From positions 62,001-126,000 of the forward strand of contig NZ_BCWV01000002.1 of the NCBI RefSeq assembly GCF_001894765.1: a stretch of DNA of 64,000 nt, given 5' to 3'. The translations under genes and the position numbers were made by a program. This stretch comes from Rhodococcoides corynebacterioides NBRC 14404. Lineage in GTDB: Bacteria > Actinomycetota > Actinomycetes > Mycobacteriales > Mycobacteriaceae. This document shows positions 1-11,519 of this stretch, in pieces. The stretch's first letter is position 1. Every line of letters starts with the position of its first letter. The notes under the pieces were generated by a model. The model saw nothing but the letters and a program-made list of their open reading frames with translations, searched no databases and had not been told where the DNA came from.

Positions 1-200
1 CGGCGTGGGCACGCGAGCACCGAACCTTCGGCGGCAAACTCGACCACTCGTCGTTGGGCAGGGTGGAACGGATGGTCGCCGGTCTGATCAAGGCTCCCGA
101 TGCCGACGCGCGCCCCTTCGACGAGATCGAGCACTGGGCGCGCTCGATAGCTCGGCAGATCCATGGGGACGACGATCATCATGGCGAAAGCCCGCCGTGA
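1..200 (+). CDS. Flavodoxin-domain protein, C-terminal end
   Basis: An open frame enters from the left edge and stops with TGA at 198-200, giving about 65 residues. The segment with FGGKLD, then LGRVERMVAGLIKAP, then a WARSIARQI helix matches the C-terminus of the small flavodoxin-like proteins (protoporphyrinogen-oxidase-like family) common in actinobacteria. Such proteins bind FMN and pass electrons in the cytoplasm. Two further copies of the family lie at 3738 and 20136, both frameshifted, so this may be the only working copy, although its N-terminus is not visible. Family membership rests on pattern similarity of the tail only. Confidence 0.6.
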   Translation, partial: AWAREHRTFGGKLDHSSLGRVERMVAGLIKAPDADARPFDEIEHWARSIARQIHGDDDHHGESPP

Positions 201-237
201 GCACCGTGATCGACCTGCGATCGGTGCTCGGAGGGCT

Positions 238-438
238 TCAGCCGCCCGACATCGTGTTGCGCGACATCGTGTTGCCGGGGCTGTCGCCCGATACCGCGTG
301 CAACTCGAGGTCGACGTCCTCCACGCCGGGCGTGGCGGACAGTGCGCGACGAATCTGCTCGGTCTCGGCGTCGGAGCGCGTGGCGCCGCGGACGGTGACG
401 CGACCGTCCCCCGTCGTGCTGATCCCGAGATCGAGCAT
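238..438 (-). CDS. Small BON-domain-like protein
   Basis: A 66-residue frame whose core (DGRVTVRGATRSDAE followed by RALSATPGVEDVDLEL) has the beta-alpha-beta pattern of a BON domain, a fold thought to bind phospholipid or sit at the envelope. No signal peptide is visible. The ATG at 438 has no good ribosome binding site. The open frame extends upstream to a stop near 502 without a better start, so the true N-terminus is uncertain. It lies convergent to the flavodoxin tail and divergent from the SPW-repeat gene. It could be a remnant of a longer BON protein. Confidence 0.4.
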   Translation of the reverse strand: MLDLGISTTGDGRVTVRGATRSDAETEQIRRALSATPGVEDVDLELHAVSGDSPGNTMSRNTMSGG

Positions 439-572
439 TTGGGGCCGCTTGCCCTCGACGGCGGGACGAACTGCCCTTCTCGGACCGCGCGAACACGGCG
501 TTCACTTGGTCCAGTGGGTGACCGCCCGCCGGTCCTGTCGGGCCGTCACACTTCTTCGTCGAAGGAGTCGCC

Positions 573-995
573 ATGTCCACGACAACTCGCTCGCGCAGCA
601 ACGAGATCCCTACTGCCGCAGCCCTTCGTCAGCATTTCGAGATGGTCGCAGAACGGCCGTTCACTCGTGTGGCCGATGCCGTTCTGATCTTGGCCGGCTT
701 GTACGTCGCAGCGTCGCCGTGGATCGTGGGGTTCTCGTCCCGGGCTCCGCTCGCCGTCGTCGACCTGATCGCGGGCACCGGGGTCGCCTTGATCGCGTTC
801 ATTCTGGCGGCCGACTACGCCCGGAGCCGGTCGATGGCGTTCGTCGCGCCCGTTCTCGGCGTGTGGATCGTCGTGTCCCCGTGGTTGGTGAACGGTGCCG
901 ACGTCGACGCGTCCATCGTGTGGTCGCACGCCGCGGGTGGGGCGGTCACAGCTGTGGCAGGGGCTGCGTTGGCGCTGGCGGCGACCGGCCGTTGA
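573..995 (+). CDS. SPW-repeat membrane protein
   Basis: A 140-residue membrane protein with two copies of the Ser-Pro-Trp signature, AASPWIVGF near residue 47 and VVSPWLV near residue 100, each at the end of a hydrophobic helix. About four membrane segments are visible. The function of SPW-repeat proteins is unknown; they often sit in stress or dormancy loci of actinobacteria. The start at 573 is supported by GAAGGAG at 561-567. A universal stress protein gene follows on the same strand 43 bp downstream, so the two may be co-transcribed with the kinase gene beyond it. Confidence 0.85.
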   Translation: MSTTTRSRSNEIPTAAALRQHFEMVAERPFTRVADAVLILAGLYVAASPWIVGFSSRAPLAVVDLIAGTGVALIAFILAADYARSRSMAFVAPVLGVWIVVSPWLVNGADVDASIVWSHAAGGAVTAVAGAALALAATGR

Positions 996-1038
996 GCGTC
1001 CCGGCGCAGCCACGGCGGCAGAGGGAGGCGACGAGTCG

Positions 1039-1854
1039 ATGCGCCACCGTGACACCGTGGTCGGCGTCGACGGCTCGATGCACTGCCTCCACGCCGTCCA
1101 GTGGGCTGCGCGGGACGCCGCTCTCCACGACAGTGACCTGGTTCTGGTGAACGCCGGAAAGCCGTCTCCGCTCGACGCCTCCGACCCTGCCTCGATCCTC
1201 TCGAGAGCTGCACACGTGGCGCGGTCCAGCCTCGGGCCGGGACAGCACGTGAATGTCAGAACGCACCACGCACGCGGGTCGCCGGCCGCAGCTCTGCTGC
1301 TGTTGGTGCCGTATCCGCGGATTCTCGTCGTCGGTTCTTCGGGCGGTCGCGATCCCCGCAGAAGGGTCGCGAACGTCGTGGCAGCGCACGCGAGGTATCC
1401 CGTGGCCGTGGTGCCGACGCCGGCGAGTCGGCCGACGTCTGCGGTTCGGCGGGCGGTCGTGCTCGAGGTCGACGATTCGTCGTCGGCGTGCGGCGCCGTC
1501 GTCTTCGCGTTCGACGAGGCCGAGCGGCGACGTCTACCGCTGACGGCGGTGACCGCGCCGGCCGTCGAGAGCGTGGTCGACGAGGGCTGTCGCATCGACG
1601 AGGAGCGCTGTCGGATCCATCTCGACGCGCGTCTCCAGCGTCGCCTGTCAGCGATCGAAGACCGGTGTCCGGACGTCGTCGTTCATCGTGTGATCGGTGA
1701 GTCCCTCTCGGCGTCGTTCGTTCTGGACCTGGCACGAGAGGCCGAGTTCGTCGTGGTCGGCCGTGGGGACGACGGCTCCGGTCGCCTCGATCCGGCCCAG
1801 AGATCGCTTCTGCGCGAAGCGCCCTGTCCTACCGTCGTGGTTCCGGAGCGCTGA
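1039..1854 (+). CDS. Universal stress protein, tandem domain, degenerate ATP sites
   Basis: About 271 residues forming two universal stress protein domains; the first opens with VVGVDGS, the second near residue 140. In ATP-binding members each domain ends with G-x2-G-x9-G-(S/T). Here the first domain keeps GSSG but lacks the second Gly-Ser, and the second domain has GRGDDG followed by no Gly-Ser. Both sites therefore look degenerate, and this copy may act as a non-ATP-binding partner (inference). The ATG at 1039 follows GAGGGAGG. It precedes the PfkB gene by 57 bp, as stress protein and pfkB genes are neighbours in the M. tuberculosis DosR regulon (Rv2028c-Rv2029c). Confidence 0.85.
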   Translation: MRHRDTVVGVDGSMHCLHAVQWAARDAALHDSDLVLVNAGKPSPLDASDPASILSRAAHVARSSLGPGQHVNVRTHHARGSPAAALLLLVPYPRILVVGSSGGRDPRRRVANVVAAHARYPVAVVPTPASRPTSAVRRAVVLEVDDSSSACGAVVFAFDEAERRRLPLTAVTAPAVESVVDEGCRIDEERCRIHLDARLQRRLSAIEDRCPDVVVHRVIGESLSASFVLDLAREAEFVVVGRGDDGSGRLDPAQRSLLREAPCPTVVVPER

Positions 1855-1911
1855 CGTGCACAGCGCCGTGGTCACCGGTGAGACCGGTACCGATGCCGCG
1901 GGAGGTCACCG

Positions 1912-2838
1912 ATGAGCACCGTGGTCACCTTGACGCTCAATCCCTCGATCGACGTTCACACCTCGGTGTCGGATGTGATCCATACCGAGAAAATGCGATG
2001 CAGCACTCCACGTTTCGATCCAGGCGGGGGTGGCGTCAACGTCGCGCGGGCGCTGGTGTCGCTGGGAACCGAGGCAACCGCGATCGTGACGGCGGGCGGC
2101 TGGACCGGTTCGATGTTGGTCGACCGCCTCCGTGCGTCCGGTCCTACGGTCGTCTCGGTGCCCGTCGGCGGCTCGACGCGCGAGAACACCACCGTCGTCG
2201 AACGACGGACGAGCCGACAGTTCCGATTCGTGATGCCCGGTCCGCGGCTGTCGGCCGGTGAGGAAGCCGAGTGTCTGGCGGTGTTCGAGAACAGCCTTCC
2301 CTCCGGCGGTTCCGCCGTGATCAGCGGCAGCATGCCACCCGGATTCTCTCGTTCCTTCCTCGCGCGCGCGGCCGCCGCGGCAGCGCGCCGATCGTGCCGT
2401 CTCGTCGTCGACACGTCCGGACCGGCCCTGGCATCGGTGACGAATGCGTTCCTGATCAAGCCGAGTCTCCGAGAACTGCGCGACGTGGCCTGCTCGGCAC
2501 TCCCCGATCGAGCGTCGCGTGTCGCGGCTGCGCGTGATCTCGTTCGCGCGCACACCGCGGAGGTCGTCGTCATTTCCCTCGGAGCGCGAGGCGCACTGGT
2601 GGTGACCGCGGACGCCGCCGTCGACGTCCCGGGCGTACCCGTCTCGGGCATCGGGGGACTCGGAGCGGGTGACAACATGGTCGCGGCGATCGTTCATGCT
2701 CTCGACGCGGGTGCCGGCCTGATCGACGCGGTTCGTCTGGGAGTGGCCGCCGGTGCGGCTGCCACGCTCACACCGGGTTCGGACCCGTGCCGACGATCCG
2801 ACGTCGATCGTCTGCGGCGACCGACGGGTCCGTCCTGA
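1912..2838 (+). CDS. pfkB: PfkB-family sugar kinase (phosphofructokinase-like)
   Basis: A 308-residue ribokinase/PfkB-superfamily kinase, expected to phosphorylate a fructose phosphate with ATP. Signature 1 is visible as GGGGVNVARAL near residue 41. Signature 2 is GLGAGDN, where Asp254 is the likely catalytic base; the residue after it is Asn rather than the usual Ser. Length and N-terminal LTLNPSID fit 1-phosphofructokinase/PfkB enzymes. The setting, between a stress protein gene and an hsp20 gene, parallels Rv2028c-Rv2029c-Rv2031c of the DosR regulon, where pfkB is thought to sustain glycolysis under hypoxia. Substrate (fructose 6-phosphate, fructose 1-phosphate or tagatose 6-phosphate) cannot be told from sequence. 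Confidence 0.85.
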   Translation: MSTVVTLTLNPSIDVHTSVSDVIHTEKMRCSTPRFDPGGGGVNVARALVSLGTEATAIVTAGGWTGSMLVDRLRASGPTVVSVPVGGSTRENTTVVERRTSRQFRFVMPGPRLSAGEEAECLAVFENSLPSGGSAVISGSMPPGFSRSFLARAAAAAARRSCRLVVDTSGPALASVTNAFLIKPSLRELRDVACSALPDRASRVAAARDLVRAHTAEVVVISLGARGALVVTADAAVDVPGVPVSGIGGLGAGDNMVAAIVHALDAGAGLIDAVRLGVAAGAAATLTPGSDPCRRSDVDRLRRPTGPS

Positions 2839-2929
2839 GTCGGGGATCGCCGACACCGTCTGCGGCCGTGGTCGATCGACGCACCGCAATGAAGTGCACG
2901 CCGAGTGCCGCTGGCCGTCGACACGGTGA

Positions 2930-2965
2930 GGGCGCCATCGCCGTACGTCGGCGGCGATGGCGCCC
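2930..2965. terminator. Bidirectional hairpin terminator
   Basis: A perfect inverted repeat: GGGCGCCATCGCCG at 2930-2943 and its complement at 2952-2965 with an 8-base loop. It lies between the converging ends of the PfkB gene (2838) and the hsp20 gene (2972). No long T run follows, as is common in GC-rich actinobacteria. It would serve both strands. Confidence 0.7.
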
Positions 2966-2971
2966 CGTGCA

Positions 2972-3499
2972 TCAGTCGGTGCCGCTCGCCGCAGCCGCAC
3001 CGGCGTTGCTCGAGGTGGACGTCGGCGGTGCGGAGTCGCCGAGTACCGCAGCGCTGGCGGGCGCCGACCGTACGGTGATGTGCTTGCCCGGATTCGCCGG
3101 TTCCCGTGCCGGCATGCGAATCTCCAGGATGCCGTCGCGATACGTCGCCTCGATGGCGTCCTTGTCGACGTCTCGGGGGAGGCGAACGGACCGGTAGAAC
3201 TTCCCGTACCGGAATTCGGACCTGGCACCGTCCTCCGTGGTTCCGATGCGTTCGGCTCTGATGACCACCCGGTCGTCGTGAACGGTGACGTCGAAACCCG
3301 AGTCCGGGTCGACACCGGGTACCTCTGCTCGGAGAAGGTAGGCCCCGTCCTGACGGCGGTCCTCGACTCGGATCGGGTGACTGTGGTCGGGCAGCCACGG
3401 AGCGAAATCGTCGATGCGGTGCAGAAGTTGGCCGAAATCGTCGAGGATCTCGGCCGGGAACTTGGGTGACGCGGTGCGGAGTGGGTTCAGAACGCTCAT
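2972..3499 (-). CDS. Hsp20/alpha-crystallin small heat shock protein
   Basis: A 175-residue small heat shock protein, an ATP-independent holdase that binds unfolding proteins in the cytoplasm. The alpha-crystallin domain spans roughly residues 42-140, with YLLRAEVPGVDP, RVVIRAER, the FYRSVRLP segment and the closing A-x-Y-x-D-G-I-L-E-I strand. The C-terminal tail is Ala/Ser/Thr-rich. The start at ATG 3499 follows AGGGAG. It resembles HspX/Acr-type proteins (Rv2031c), a hallmark of the DosR regulon. A DosR-box-like palindrome lies 140 bp upstream at 3639-3654, in the divergent region shared with a flavodoxin gene. Confidence 0.92.
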   Translation of the reverse strand: MSVLNPLRTASPKFPAEILDDFGQLLHRIDDFAPWLPDHSHPIRVEDRRQDGAYLLRAEVPGVDPDSGFDVTVHDDRVVIRAERIGTTEDGARSEFRYGKFYRSVRLPRDVDKDAIEATYRDGILEIRMPAREPANPGKHITVRSAPASAAVLGDSAPPTSTSSNAGAAAASGTD

Positions 3500-3638
3500 G
3501 TGTGCTCCCTGGCTCGGTGTGACATGTCGTCGTGACAGGTCGATGTAACCCCGAACCTCCAGTGGCCAGAAGGGTTCAACGGGCATCCTCCACAGGTCCC
3601 GTGTCCGTCGTCCTCCGTGCACTTCGTCGTCGTTCTCC

Positions 3639-3654
3639 GATGACTTTCGGCCCT
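3639..3654. promoter_or_regulatory. Candidate DosR/DevR box
   Basis: GATGACTTTCGGCCCT matches the published DosR core GGGACTTNNGNCCC at most positions. It sits between the divergent hsp20 (start 3499) and flavodoxin (start about 3738) genes and could serve both. The match is by eye. Confidence 0.5.
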
Positions 3655-3737
3655 TTGAGTGTCGAGGCGACGTCGGCAGGGTGAGCCGTGCACCGACAAC
3701 CGAACGGTCGGAACGCGTCGGGCAGTGAGGGGTCACG

Positions 3738-4375
3738 ATGGAATCGATGGTGGAGGGTCGGACACGAGATCGCGGTGAACCGGACCCGCTCGTGCGGTAC
3801 GAGGGGGTCCGGTCACAGCAGCCCGGTGGCCCGATCACGAGGGTGCTCGTCGTCACCGCGAGCAGGCGCGGTGCCACACGGGCACTGGGAGACAGGTCGG
3901 GGTCCCGTATCGGGGCGGGCATGGAGCACAGAGGCGGGTCCGCGCAGGTCGACGTCGTCGACGTCCGCGATGCCGGCTCTCCGGCCGAGTACGACGCCGT
4001 GGTGGTCGGAAGTGCGGTGTATCTCGGCCGTTGGCTCCTCGTGCGCGTTCATGGGTGAGGACCCACGCGCGCGATCTGACGACACGGCCGGTGTTCATGT
4101 TCTCGAGCGGTCCGGTCGGTGGGTCGACGACTGCACCGACGCCGCTGTCGACGAGCTCGTTGTGGGTGGTGGAACACAAGGCGTTCGCCGGCACGTTCGA
4201 CCCCAGCGCGATGACGACGATCGAGCGTTTCGTCGTTCGGGTCGTTCGACCCCGGAACATGCAGACGCCGACCGACGATCAGGTCGACGGGTGGGCGACC
4301 CGAATCTGCGATTACCTCGACGTCGCGGTGCCACAGCCGAGTCCTCGTCGCGGTCTCCACGTCGACCGGACGTGA
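3738..4375 (+). pseudogene. Flavodoxin-domain protein, frameshifted
   Basis: The first frame carries the flavodoxin start (TRVLVVTASRRGATRALGDR) and the YDAVVVGSAVYLGRW segment, then runs into a TGA near 4056. The frame one step over takes up the protein at about 4031-4045 with WVRTHARDLTTRPVFMFSSGPVG and continues through a normal family C-terminus (PTDDQVDGWATRICDYL) to the stop at 4373-4375. One insertion or deletion near 4035-4050 therefore splits an otherwise complete gene of about 205 residues. No homopolymer explains it. The gene is divergent from hsp20 with a shared DosR-like box. A sequencing error is the alternative to true inactivation. Confidence 0.7.
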
Positions 4376-4470
4376 AGGCCGTTGCACCGGGAGCCTGGTG
4401 CGTCCGCCGACGCCGACCCTGAGATGTCATCGAAACAGGGCAATTGTCGGATTACAGGCATTCGCCGTAA

Positions 4471-7823
<3,353 letters not shown>

Positions 7824-7895
7824 CGGTGACTCCCTGGTGAATCCGGCGTGGACGCATGGCGCCCTCGACGCTAGGAGTGATCGGCGGGCGACACC

Positions 7896-7911
7896 GCCGC
7901 CGAAGGTCCCC
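7896..7911. promoter_or_regulatory. Candidate DosR/DevR half-conserved box
   Basis: On the minus strand this reads AGGGGACCTTCGGCGG. The left arm GGGACCTTCGG matches the DosR consensus; the right arm is poor. It lies about 75 bp upstream of the kinase start at 7823. Confidence 0.4.
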
Positions 7912-7949
7912 TCTCGGCGGGACCCGGGTCACCTGATGACCGACCGCGG

Positions 7950-8360
7950 TCACCCGGCGATTCGGCGGTTCGTCGACCCCTCGCCGACCCATGAACGACC
8001 CGCGGCGACGTCCTTGATCGCCCTGGCGAGGTCCATTCCGACGATGTTCTTGACCAGGTATCCGCGTGCGCCGGCCCGAACCGCGTCGAGCATTGCTCGA
8101 TCGTCGATGAACGAGGTCAGCATCAAGCACGCGACCTCCGGGACGGCAACGCGGAGTTCGCGGCACAAGTCGATTCCGTTGCCGTCGGGAAGGCGCACGT
8201 CGAGTACGGCCACGTCGGGTGCGGCCACCGGGATTCTCGAGAGTGCCTGCGCGACGCTGCCGGCTTCACCGACCACCGTCAGGTCGGGATCGGCGTCGAT
8301 GAGGTCGACGAGCCCACGCCTCACGCTCTCGCAGTCGTCGACAAGGAATACCGTCGTCAC
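7950..8360 (-). CDS. Receiver-only DevR-like response regulator (truncated)
   Basis: A 136-residue receiver domain of the NarL/DevR type. Phospho-acceptor Asp54 (VLDVRLPDG), Thr82 and Lys104 are all present, and the first 123 residues align closely with the intact regulator at 22846. The LuxR-type DNA-binding domain is missing: after AGRSW the protein ends with [12 protein letters not shown], which looks like the [10 protein letters not shown] start of that domain joined directly to the receiver before a stop. An internal deletion of about 40 codons plus truncation explains this. The GTG start follows GAGGAGG. It may act as a phosphate sink for the DevS-like kinase, or be a remnant. Confidence 0.75.
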   Translation of the reverse strand: MTTVFLVDDCESVRRGLVDLIDADPDLTVVGEAGSVAQALSRIPVAAPDVAVLDVRLPDGNGIDLCRELRVAVPEVACLMLTSFIDDRAMLDAVRAGARGYLVKNIVGMDLARAIKDVAAGRSWVGEGSTNRRIAG

Positions 8361-8530
8361 CGGTGCCTCCTCGAATGGGCGATCGTCGTTCCCCGGGTAT
8401 TCGACTCCACCGGCATCCGAGGATGACTGTCCGCGTCCGTCGGGAAGTGCCCTCGGCGCCGGGCCCGCGCCTCTCGGACGGGTGATGGCGGGCAGCTCCG
8501 GCGGCCACGTGTCCAGTGAGGATGGGCCCG

Positions 8531-9571
8531 TCACCGCCGGGCGACCACCACCTTGATCGCACCACTGTCGCGTCCGGACACGGTCTCGTACGCGTCGTCG
8601 AATCGGTCCATGGAGTAGCGATGAGTGATCAAGGCGGTGGGGTCCAGACGCCCACGCGAGAGCAGCCTCGTGAGAGCGGGAACGGACGAGGTGTCGACCA
8701 GGCCCGCGGTGATCGTCAGATTGCGGTTCCAGATGCCCTCGAGGTGCAGCAGGGCTGGGGCGCTGTGGACGCCGATGGCGGCGACGTGTCCACCGGGGCG
8801 CACGATCTTCACCGCCGTCTCGAACGCGTCGGGGACTCCCACCGCCTCCATGGCCACGTCCGCTCCTAGCCCACCGGTGAGGTCGCGCACGAGATCCAGG
8901 ACGTTCTCGGTGTGGCTGTTCACCAGAACGTGGGCGCCCATCGACGCAGCGGCGTCGAGCCGACCCTGCTCGAGGTCGACGGCGATGATCAGGCTGGGGG
9001 ACAGCAGCGCCGAGGTCATGACCGCGGCGAGGCCGAGGGGTCCGGCCCCGACGACGACGACCACGTCGCCGGGGCGAACGTTCCCACCGAGCACGCCGGC
9101 CTCGTAGCCCGCGGGAACGATGTCGGCGAGCATCAGCATTCGATCGTCGTCCAGATGCTCGGGAATCGGGTGGGTGGAGTGATCGGCGAACGGGACACGG
9201 ACGCGCTCCGCCTGAGTTCCGTCGATCTCCTGCCCGAGGATCGTTCCGCCACCGCCGGAGCACTGCCCGTACCGGCGCTCCCGACAGGAGCGGCAGGACC
9301 CGCAGGAGGTGATGCACGAGACGAGGACCCGGTCGCCGACCGCCGTACGGGTGAGGGCGCTTCCGGCGTCGAGCACGGTCCCGACCGCCTCGTGCCCGAG
9401 CACCCGACCGGGCGACACGGCGGGGACGTCACCACGGAGGATGCGGAGATCGGTCTCGCAGATGGTCGCGGCGTCGACGCGGACCACGGCGTCGGTGGCT
9501 TCCCGGAGGACCGGGTCGGGGATCTCGTCCCACGACACCCGACCTCGGCCGCGAAAGACCATCGCTCGCAT
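8531..9571 (-). CDS. Zinc-dependent alcohol dehydrogenase 1
   Basis: A 346-residue medium-chain dehydrogenase that would oxidise an alcohol or reduce an aldehyde with NAD(P). The catalytic zinc ligands are visible in TICETD (Cys) and GHEAVG (His-Glu), and the structural zinc site in [15 protein letters not shown]. The Rossmann motif is [12 protein letters not shown] near residue 170. The usual CGTDLH reads CETDLR here, two changes beside the catalytic cysteine. It starts 2 bp after the stress protein stop and is probably in one operon with it and the membrane protein gene before that. A closely related paralogue lies at 18814. Substrate unknown. Confidence 0.88.
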   Translation of the reverse strand: MRAMVFRGRGRVSWDEIPDPVLREATDAVVRVDAATICETDLRILRGDVPAVSPGRVLGHEAVGTVLDAGSALTRTAVGDRVLVSCITSCGSCRSCRERRYGQCSGGGGTILGQEIDGTQAERVRVPFADHSTHPIPEHLDDDRMLMLADIVPAGYEAGVLGGNVRPGDVVVVVGAGPLGLAAVMTSALLSPSLIIAVDLEQGRLDAAASMGAHVLVNSHTENVLDLVRDLTGGLGADVAMEAVGVPDAFETAVKIVRPGGHVAAIGVHSAPALLHLEGIWNRNLTITAGLVDTSSVPALTRLLSRGRLDPTALITHRYSMDRFDDAYETVSGRDSGAIKVVVARR

Positions 9572-9573
9572 GG

Positions 9574-10494
9574 TCAGTGGTGTGCATCTCGACGTGCGGT
9601 GGACCGGCCGGTGGGAACGATCACGACCGTGACACGGGCCCGGTGGATCACCGTCCGGCTGGTGGACCCGAGGAGTAACGCCGAGAACCCGCCGCGACCG
9701 CGGCTCCCGGTGACGATCATCAGCGCGTCCTGTGCTTCACGGATCAGCTCGCGTGCAGGATTGTCGTGGACGACGACGCGGCGGACGTGAACCCCGGGGT
9801 GCGACTCCCGGTATCCGGCGAGACATTCCGCAAGGGTGGCTTCTTCGGCGACCTGGAGGTTGTCCGGGCTGGGAAAGGCATGTGTGAGGGCGGCGACGGC
9901 GCTGACATCGGCATCGCTCCACGCGTGAACGGCGACCACGTCGGTGTCTCGGCGAGAGGCCTCGTCGAAGGCCCACCGCACCGCAGGCTCGGAATTGGCC
10001 GTACCGTCCACGCCCACCACGATCGGCCCGATCGTGGCCGGCCGGTCGGCGGCTGGGGCCTTCTTGACGATCACCACGGGGCACTGCGCGTGAGCGGCGA
10101 GCGGGGTCCCGACGGATCCGAGGACCGCGCCGGTGAACTCGCCGAGTCCACGCGATCCCACCACCACCATGTCGGCGTCGGCCGAGTGCTGGATCAGGAC
10201 GTCGGCCGCGGAGCCGTGCCCCAGAATCGTGTCCACCGTCAGCGGTGCGCCCGCCGCGGTGTCGCGAGCCAATTCCGCGGCGACGGCGAGACAGCGTCGG
10301 GTGTGACGCTCCTGCTCACCGAAAATCCCCGTTCGGAGGTTGATCCCGTCGGCGAAGGTGCCGGGCGAGAGCAGTGCCGCGGACACGATGTGCAGAGGGC
10401 GGTGCCGTCGAATCGCCTCGTCGGCGGCCCACCGCACGGCGTCCGACGCGGCGAACGAACCATCGATGCCGACGACTATCGGTGTCCGGGTCAC
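9574..10494 (-). CDS. Universal stress protein, tandem domain, both ATP motifs intact
   Basis: A 306-residue protein of two universal stress domains. Each begins with VVG(I/V)DG and each carries the ATP motif: GSRGLGEFTGAVLGS in the first half and GSRGRGGFSALLLGS in the second. It therefore probably binds ATP and dimerises, as shown for Rv2623 in M. tuberculosis, a DosR-regulon member that slows growth. The GTG start at 10494 overlaps the stop of the upstream membrane-protein gene by four bases (GTGA), implying translational coupling. The alcohol dehydrogenase gene follows after 2 bp. Confidence 0.93.
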   Translation of the reverse strand: MTRTPIVVGIDGSFAASDAVRWAADEAIRRHRPLHIVSAALLSPGTFADGINLRTGIFGEQERHTRRCLAVAAELARDTAAGAPLTVDTILGHGSAADVLIQHSADADMVVVGSRGLGEFTGAVLGSVGTPLAAHAQCPVVIVKKAPAADRPATIGPIVVGVDGTANSEPAVRWAFDEASRRDTDVVAVHAWSDADVSAVAALTHAFPSPDNLQVAEEATLAECLAGYRESHPGVHVRRVVVHDNPARELIREAQDALMIVTGSRGRGGFSALLLGSTSRTVIHRARVTVVIVPTGRSTARRDAHH

Positions 10495-11045
10495 GGTCGC
10501 TCCTGGCGATCACCCTCGACAACAGCCGTCATCGCTCGCCTCTGCGATGCCGTGGGGTCGAGTCGCGTGCGTCGATGCGGCCGTCTTTGCTGATCGGGTC
10601 GGCCGCGAGCACCGGCGAAGGGGGACATCTCCCGCCATCCGACAACGGCGAAGGCGACTCCACCGGCGAACCAGAGAGTGCCCACCCACGCGCCGCGGAA
10701 GAGCAGAACGTGCATCAGCGCCCACGCCGAGGTCAAGACGCCGGCGGTGAACGCGGTCGGCCCGACAGTGCGGCGATTCCTCGCGGCCCGCATGGCGAGC
10801 ACGGCCATCGGAACGACCGTGACGACGAAGCACGCTACCGCTGCGAACACCGGACCGACCTCCGGGAGCAGGAGTTGCTCGAACACCGGGTGCGTCGACG
10901 CCGTTGCCCGTCCGACGGCCAGGGTGCCCGCGCCGATGCACACCCCGGCGGCCGACACAGCGACGACCGCGCGTTGCGTCGGAACGCTCGTACGACGACG
11001 GTCCGATGGTGCGGATGCGCGTGGTGGCGAATTCATGGATGACAT
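10491..11045 (-). CDS. Four-TM membrane protein, function unknown
   Basis: About 184 residues with four hydrophobic segments (roughly 29-46, 64-86, 98-118 and 125-142), a polar N-terminus and an Arg-rich tail of about 45 residues. I do not recognise the family. The start at ATG 11045 is supported by GGGAGG eight bases upstream; a second ATG three codons later is possible. It is the first gene of an operon with a stress protein and an alcohol dehydrogenase. A perfect DosR-like palindrome lies at 11073-11086, so it is probably induced with the dormancy genes. Confidence 0.7.
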   Translation of the reverse strand: MSSMNSPPRASAPSDRRRTSVPTQRAVVAVSAAGVCIGAGTLAVGRATASTHPVFEQLLLPEVGPVFAAVACFVVTVVPMAVLAMRAARNRRTVGPTAFTAGVLTSAWALMHVLLFRGAWVGTLWFAGGVAFAVVGWREMSPFAGARGRPDQQRRPHRRTRLDPTASQRRAMTAVVEGDRQERP

Positions 11046-11072
11046 CGTGGTCGCCTCCCGTTCCGGTGGCGA

Positions 11073-11086
11073 GGGACCTCGGTCCC
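11073..11086. promoter_or_regulatory. Perfect DosR/DevR-like palindrome
   Basis: GGGACCTCGGTCCC has perfect six-base arms around TC and matches the DosR box core. It lies 28 bp upstream of the membrane-protein start (11045) and 126 bp upstream of the small gene at 11212. A second, weaker GGGACTCGGGTC is at 11164-11175 in front of the plus-strand genes. Confidence 0.65.
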
Positions 11087-11211
11087 GATATCGGCACCCG
11101 CAAGACCCTGGTCGCGGACCGAGCAGCACCGGGATTCTGGCGGCACGACGACACCGTCGAGTAGGGACTCGGGTCGATCGAGGTCGATCGGTGCGGAAGG
11201 GGGGTACGCGT

Positions 11212-11406
11212 ATGAGAGGGACACCGAGCCCGCGCGGGGCGTGGTCGGGCGGCCCGCTGCAGGCGCAACTGAAGGCGGTCGCCGAGGCCGCCGACGAGCT
11301 CATGCGTCGGCAGGGAGTCGGACGGTGGAGTGAACTGGTGTCCTCCGCGGAGTTCGCGCGTCGGTCGGCTCGGCGCCGACGACTCGACGGCGGTCGATCG
11401 CGTTGA
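11212..11406 (+). CDS. Small basic protein, function unknown
   Basis: A 64-residue protein with a Gly/Pro-rich start, one predicted amphipathic helix (LQAQLKAVAEAADELMRRQG) and an Arg-rich C-terminus (RRSARRRRL). ATG 11212 follows GGAAGGGGG. It lies between DosR-like palindromes and a stress protein gene and may be a small member of the same regulon. I recognise no family. It could be non-coding, but the helix pattern and ribosome binding site favour a gene. Confidence 0.5.
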   Translation: MRGTPSPRGAWSGGPLQAQLKAVAEAADELMRRQGVGRWSELVSSAEFARRSARRRRLDGGRSR

Positions 11407-11519
11407 CCTTGGACGCGCGGTCCCGCGACCTTCTGCTCTGCCTCGGGCACGGGAGTCAGCGAACAGTCGACGACGCGTACCGCGAGCGCAGTACGGACCG
11501 CAGCCCCGAGGAGCGAACC

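Noticed and set aside
8419-8439. Possible DosR box before the receiver-only gene (GATGACTGTCCGCGTCC)
   Set aside because: Only the left arm fits; the right arm is off register.
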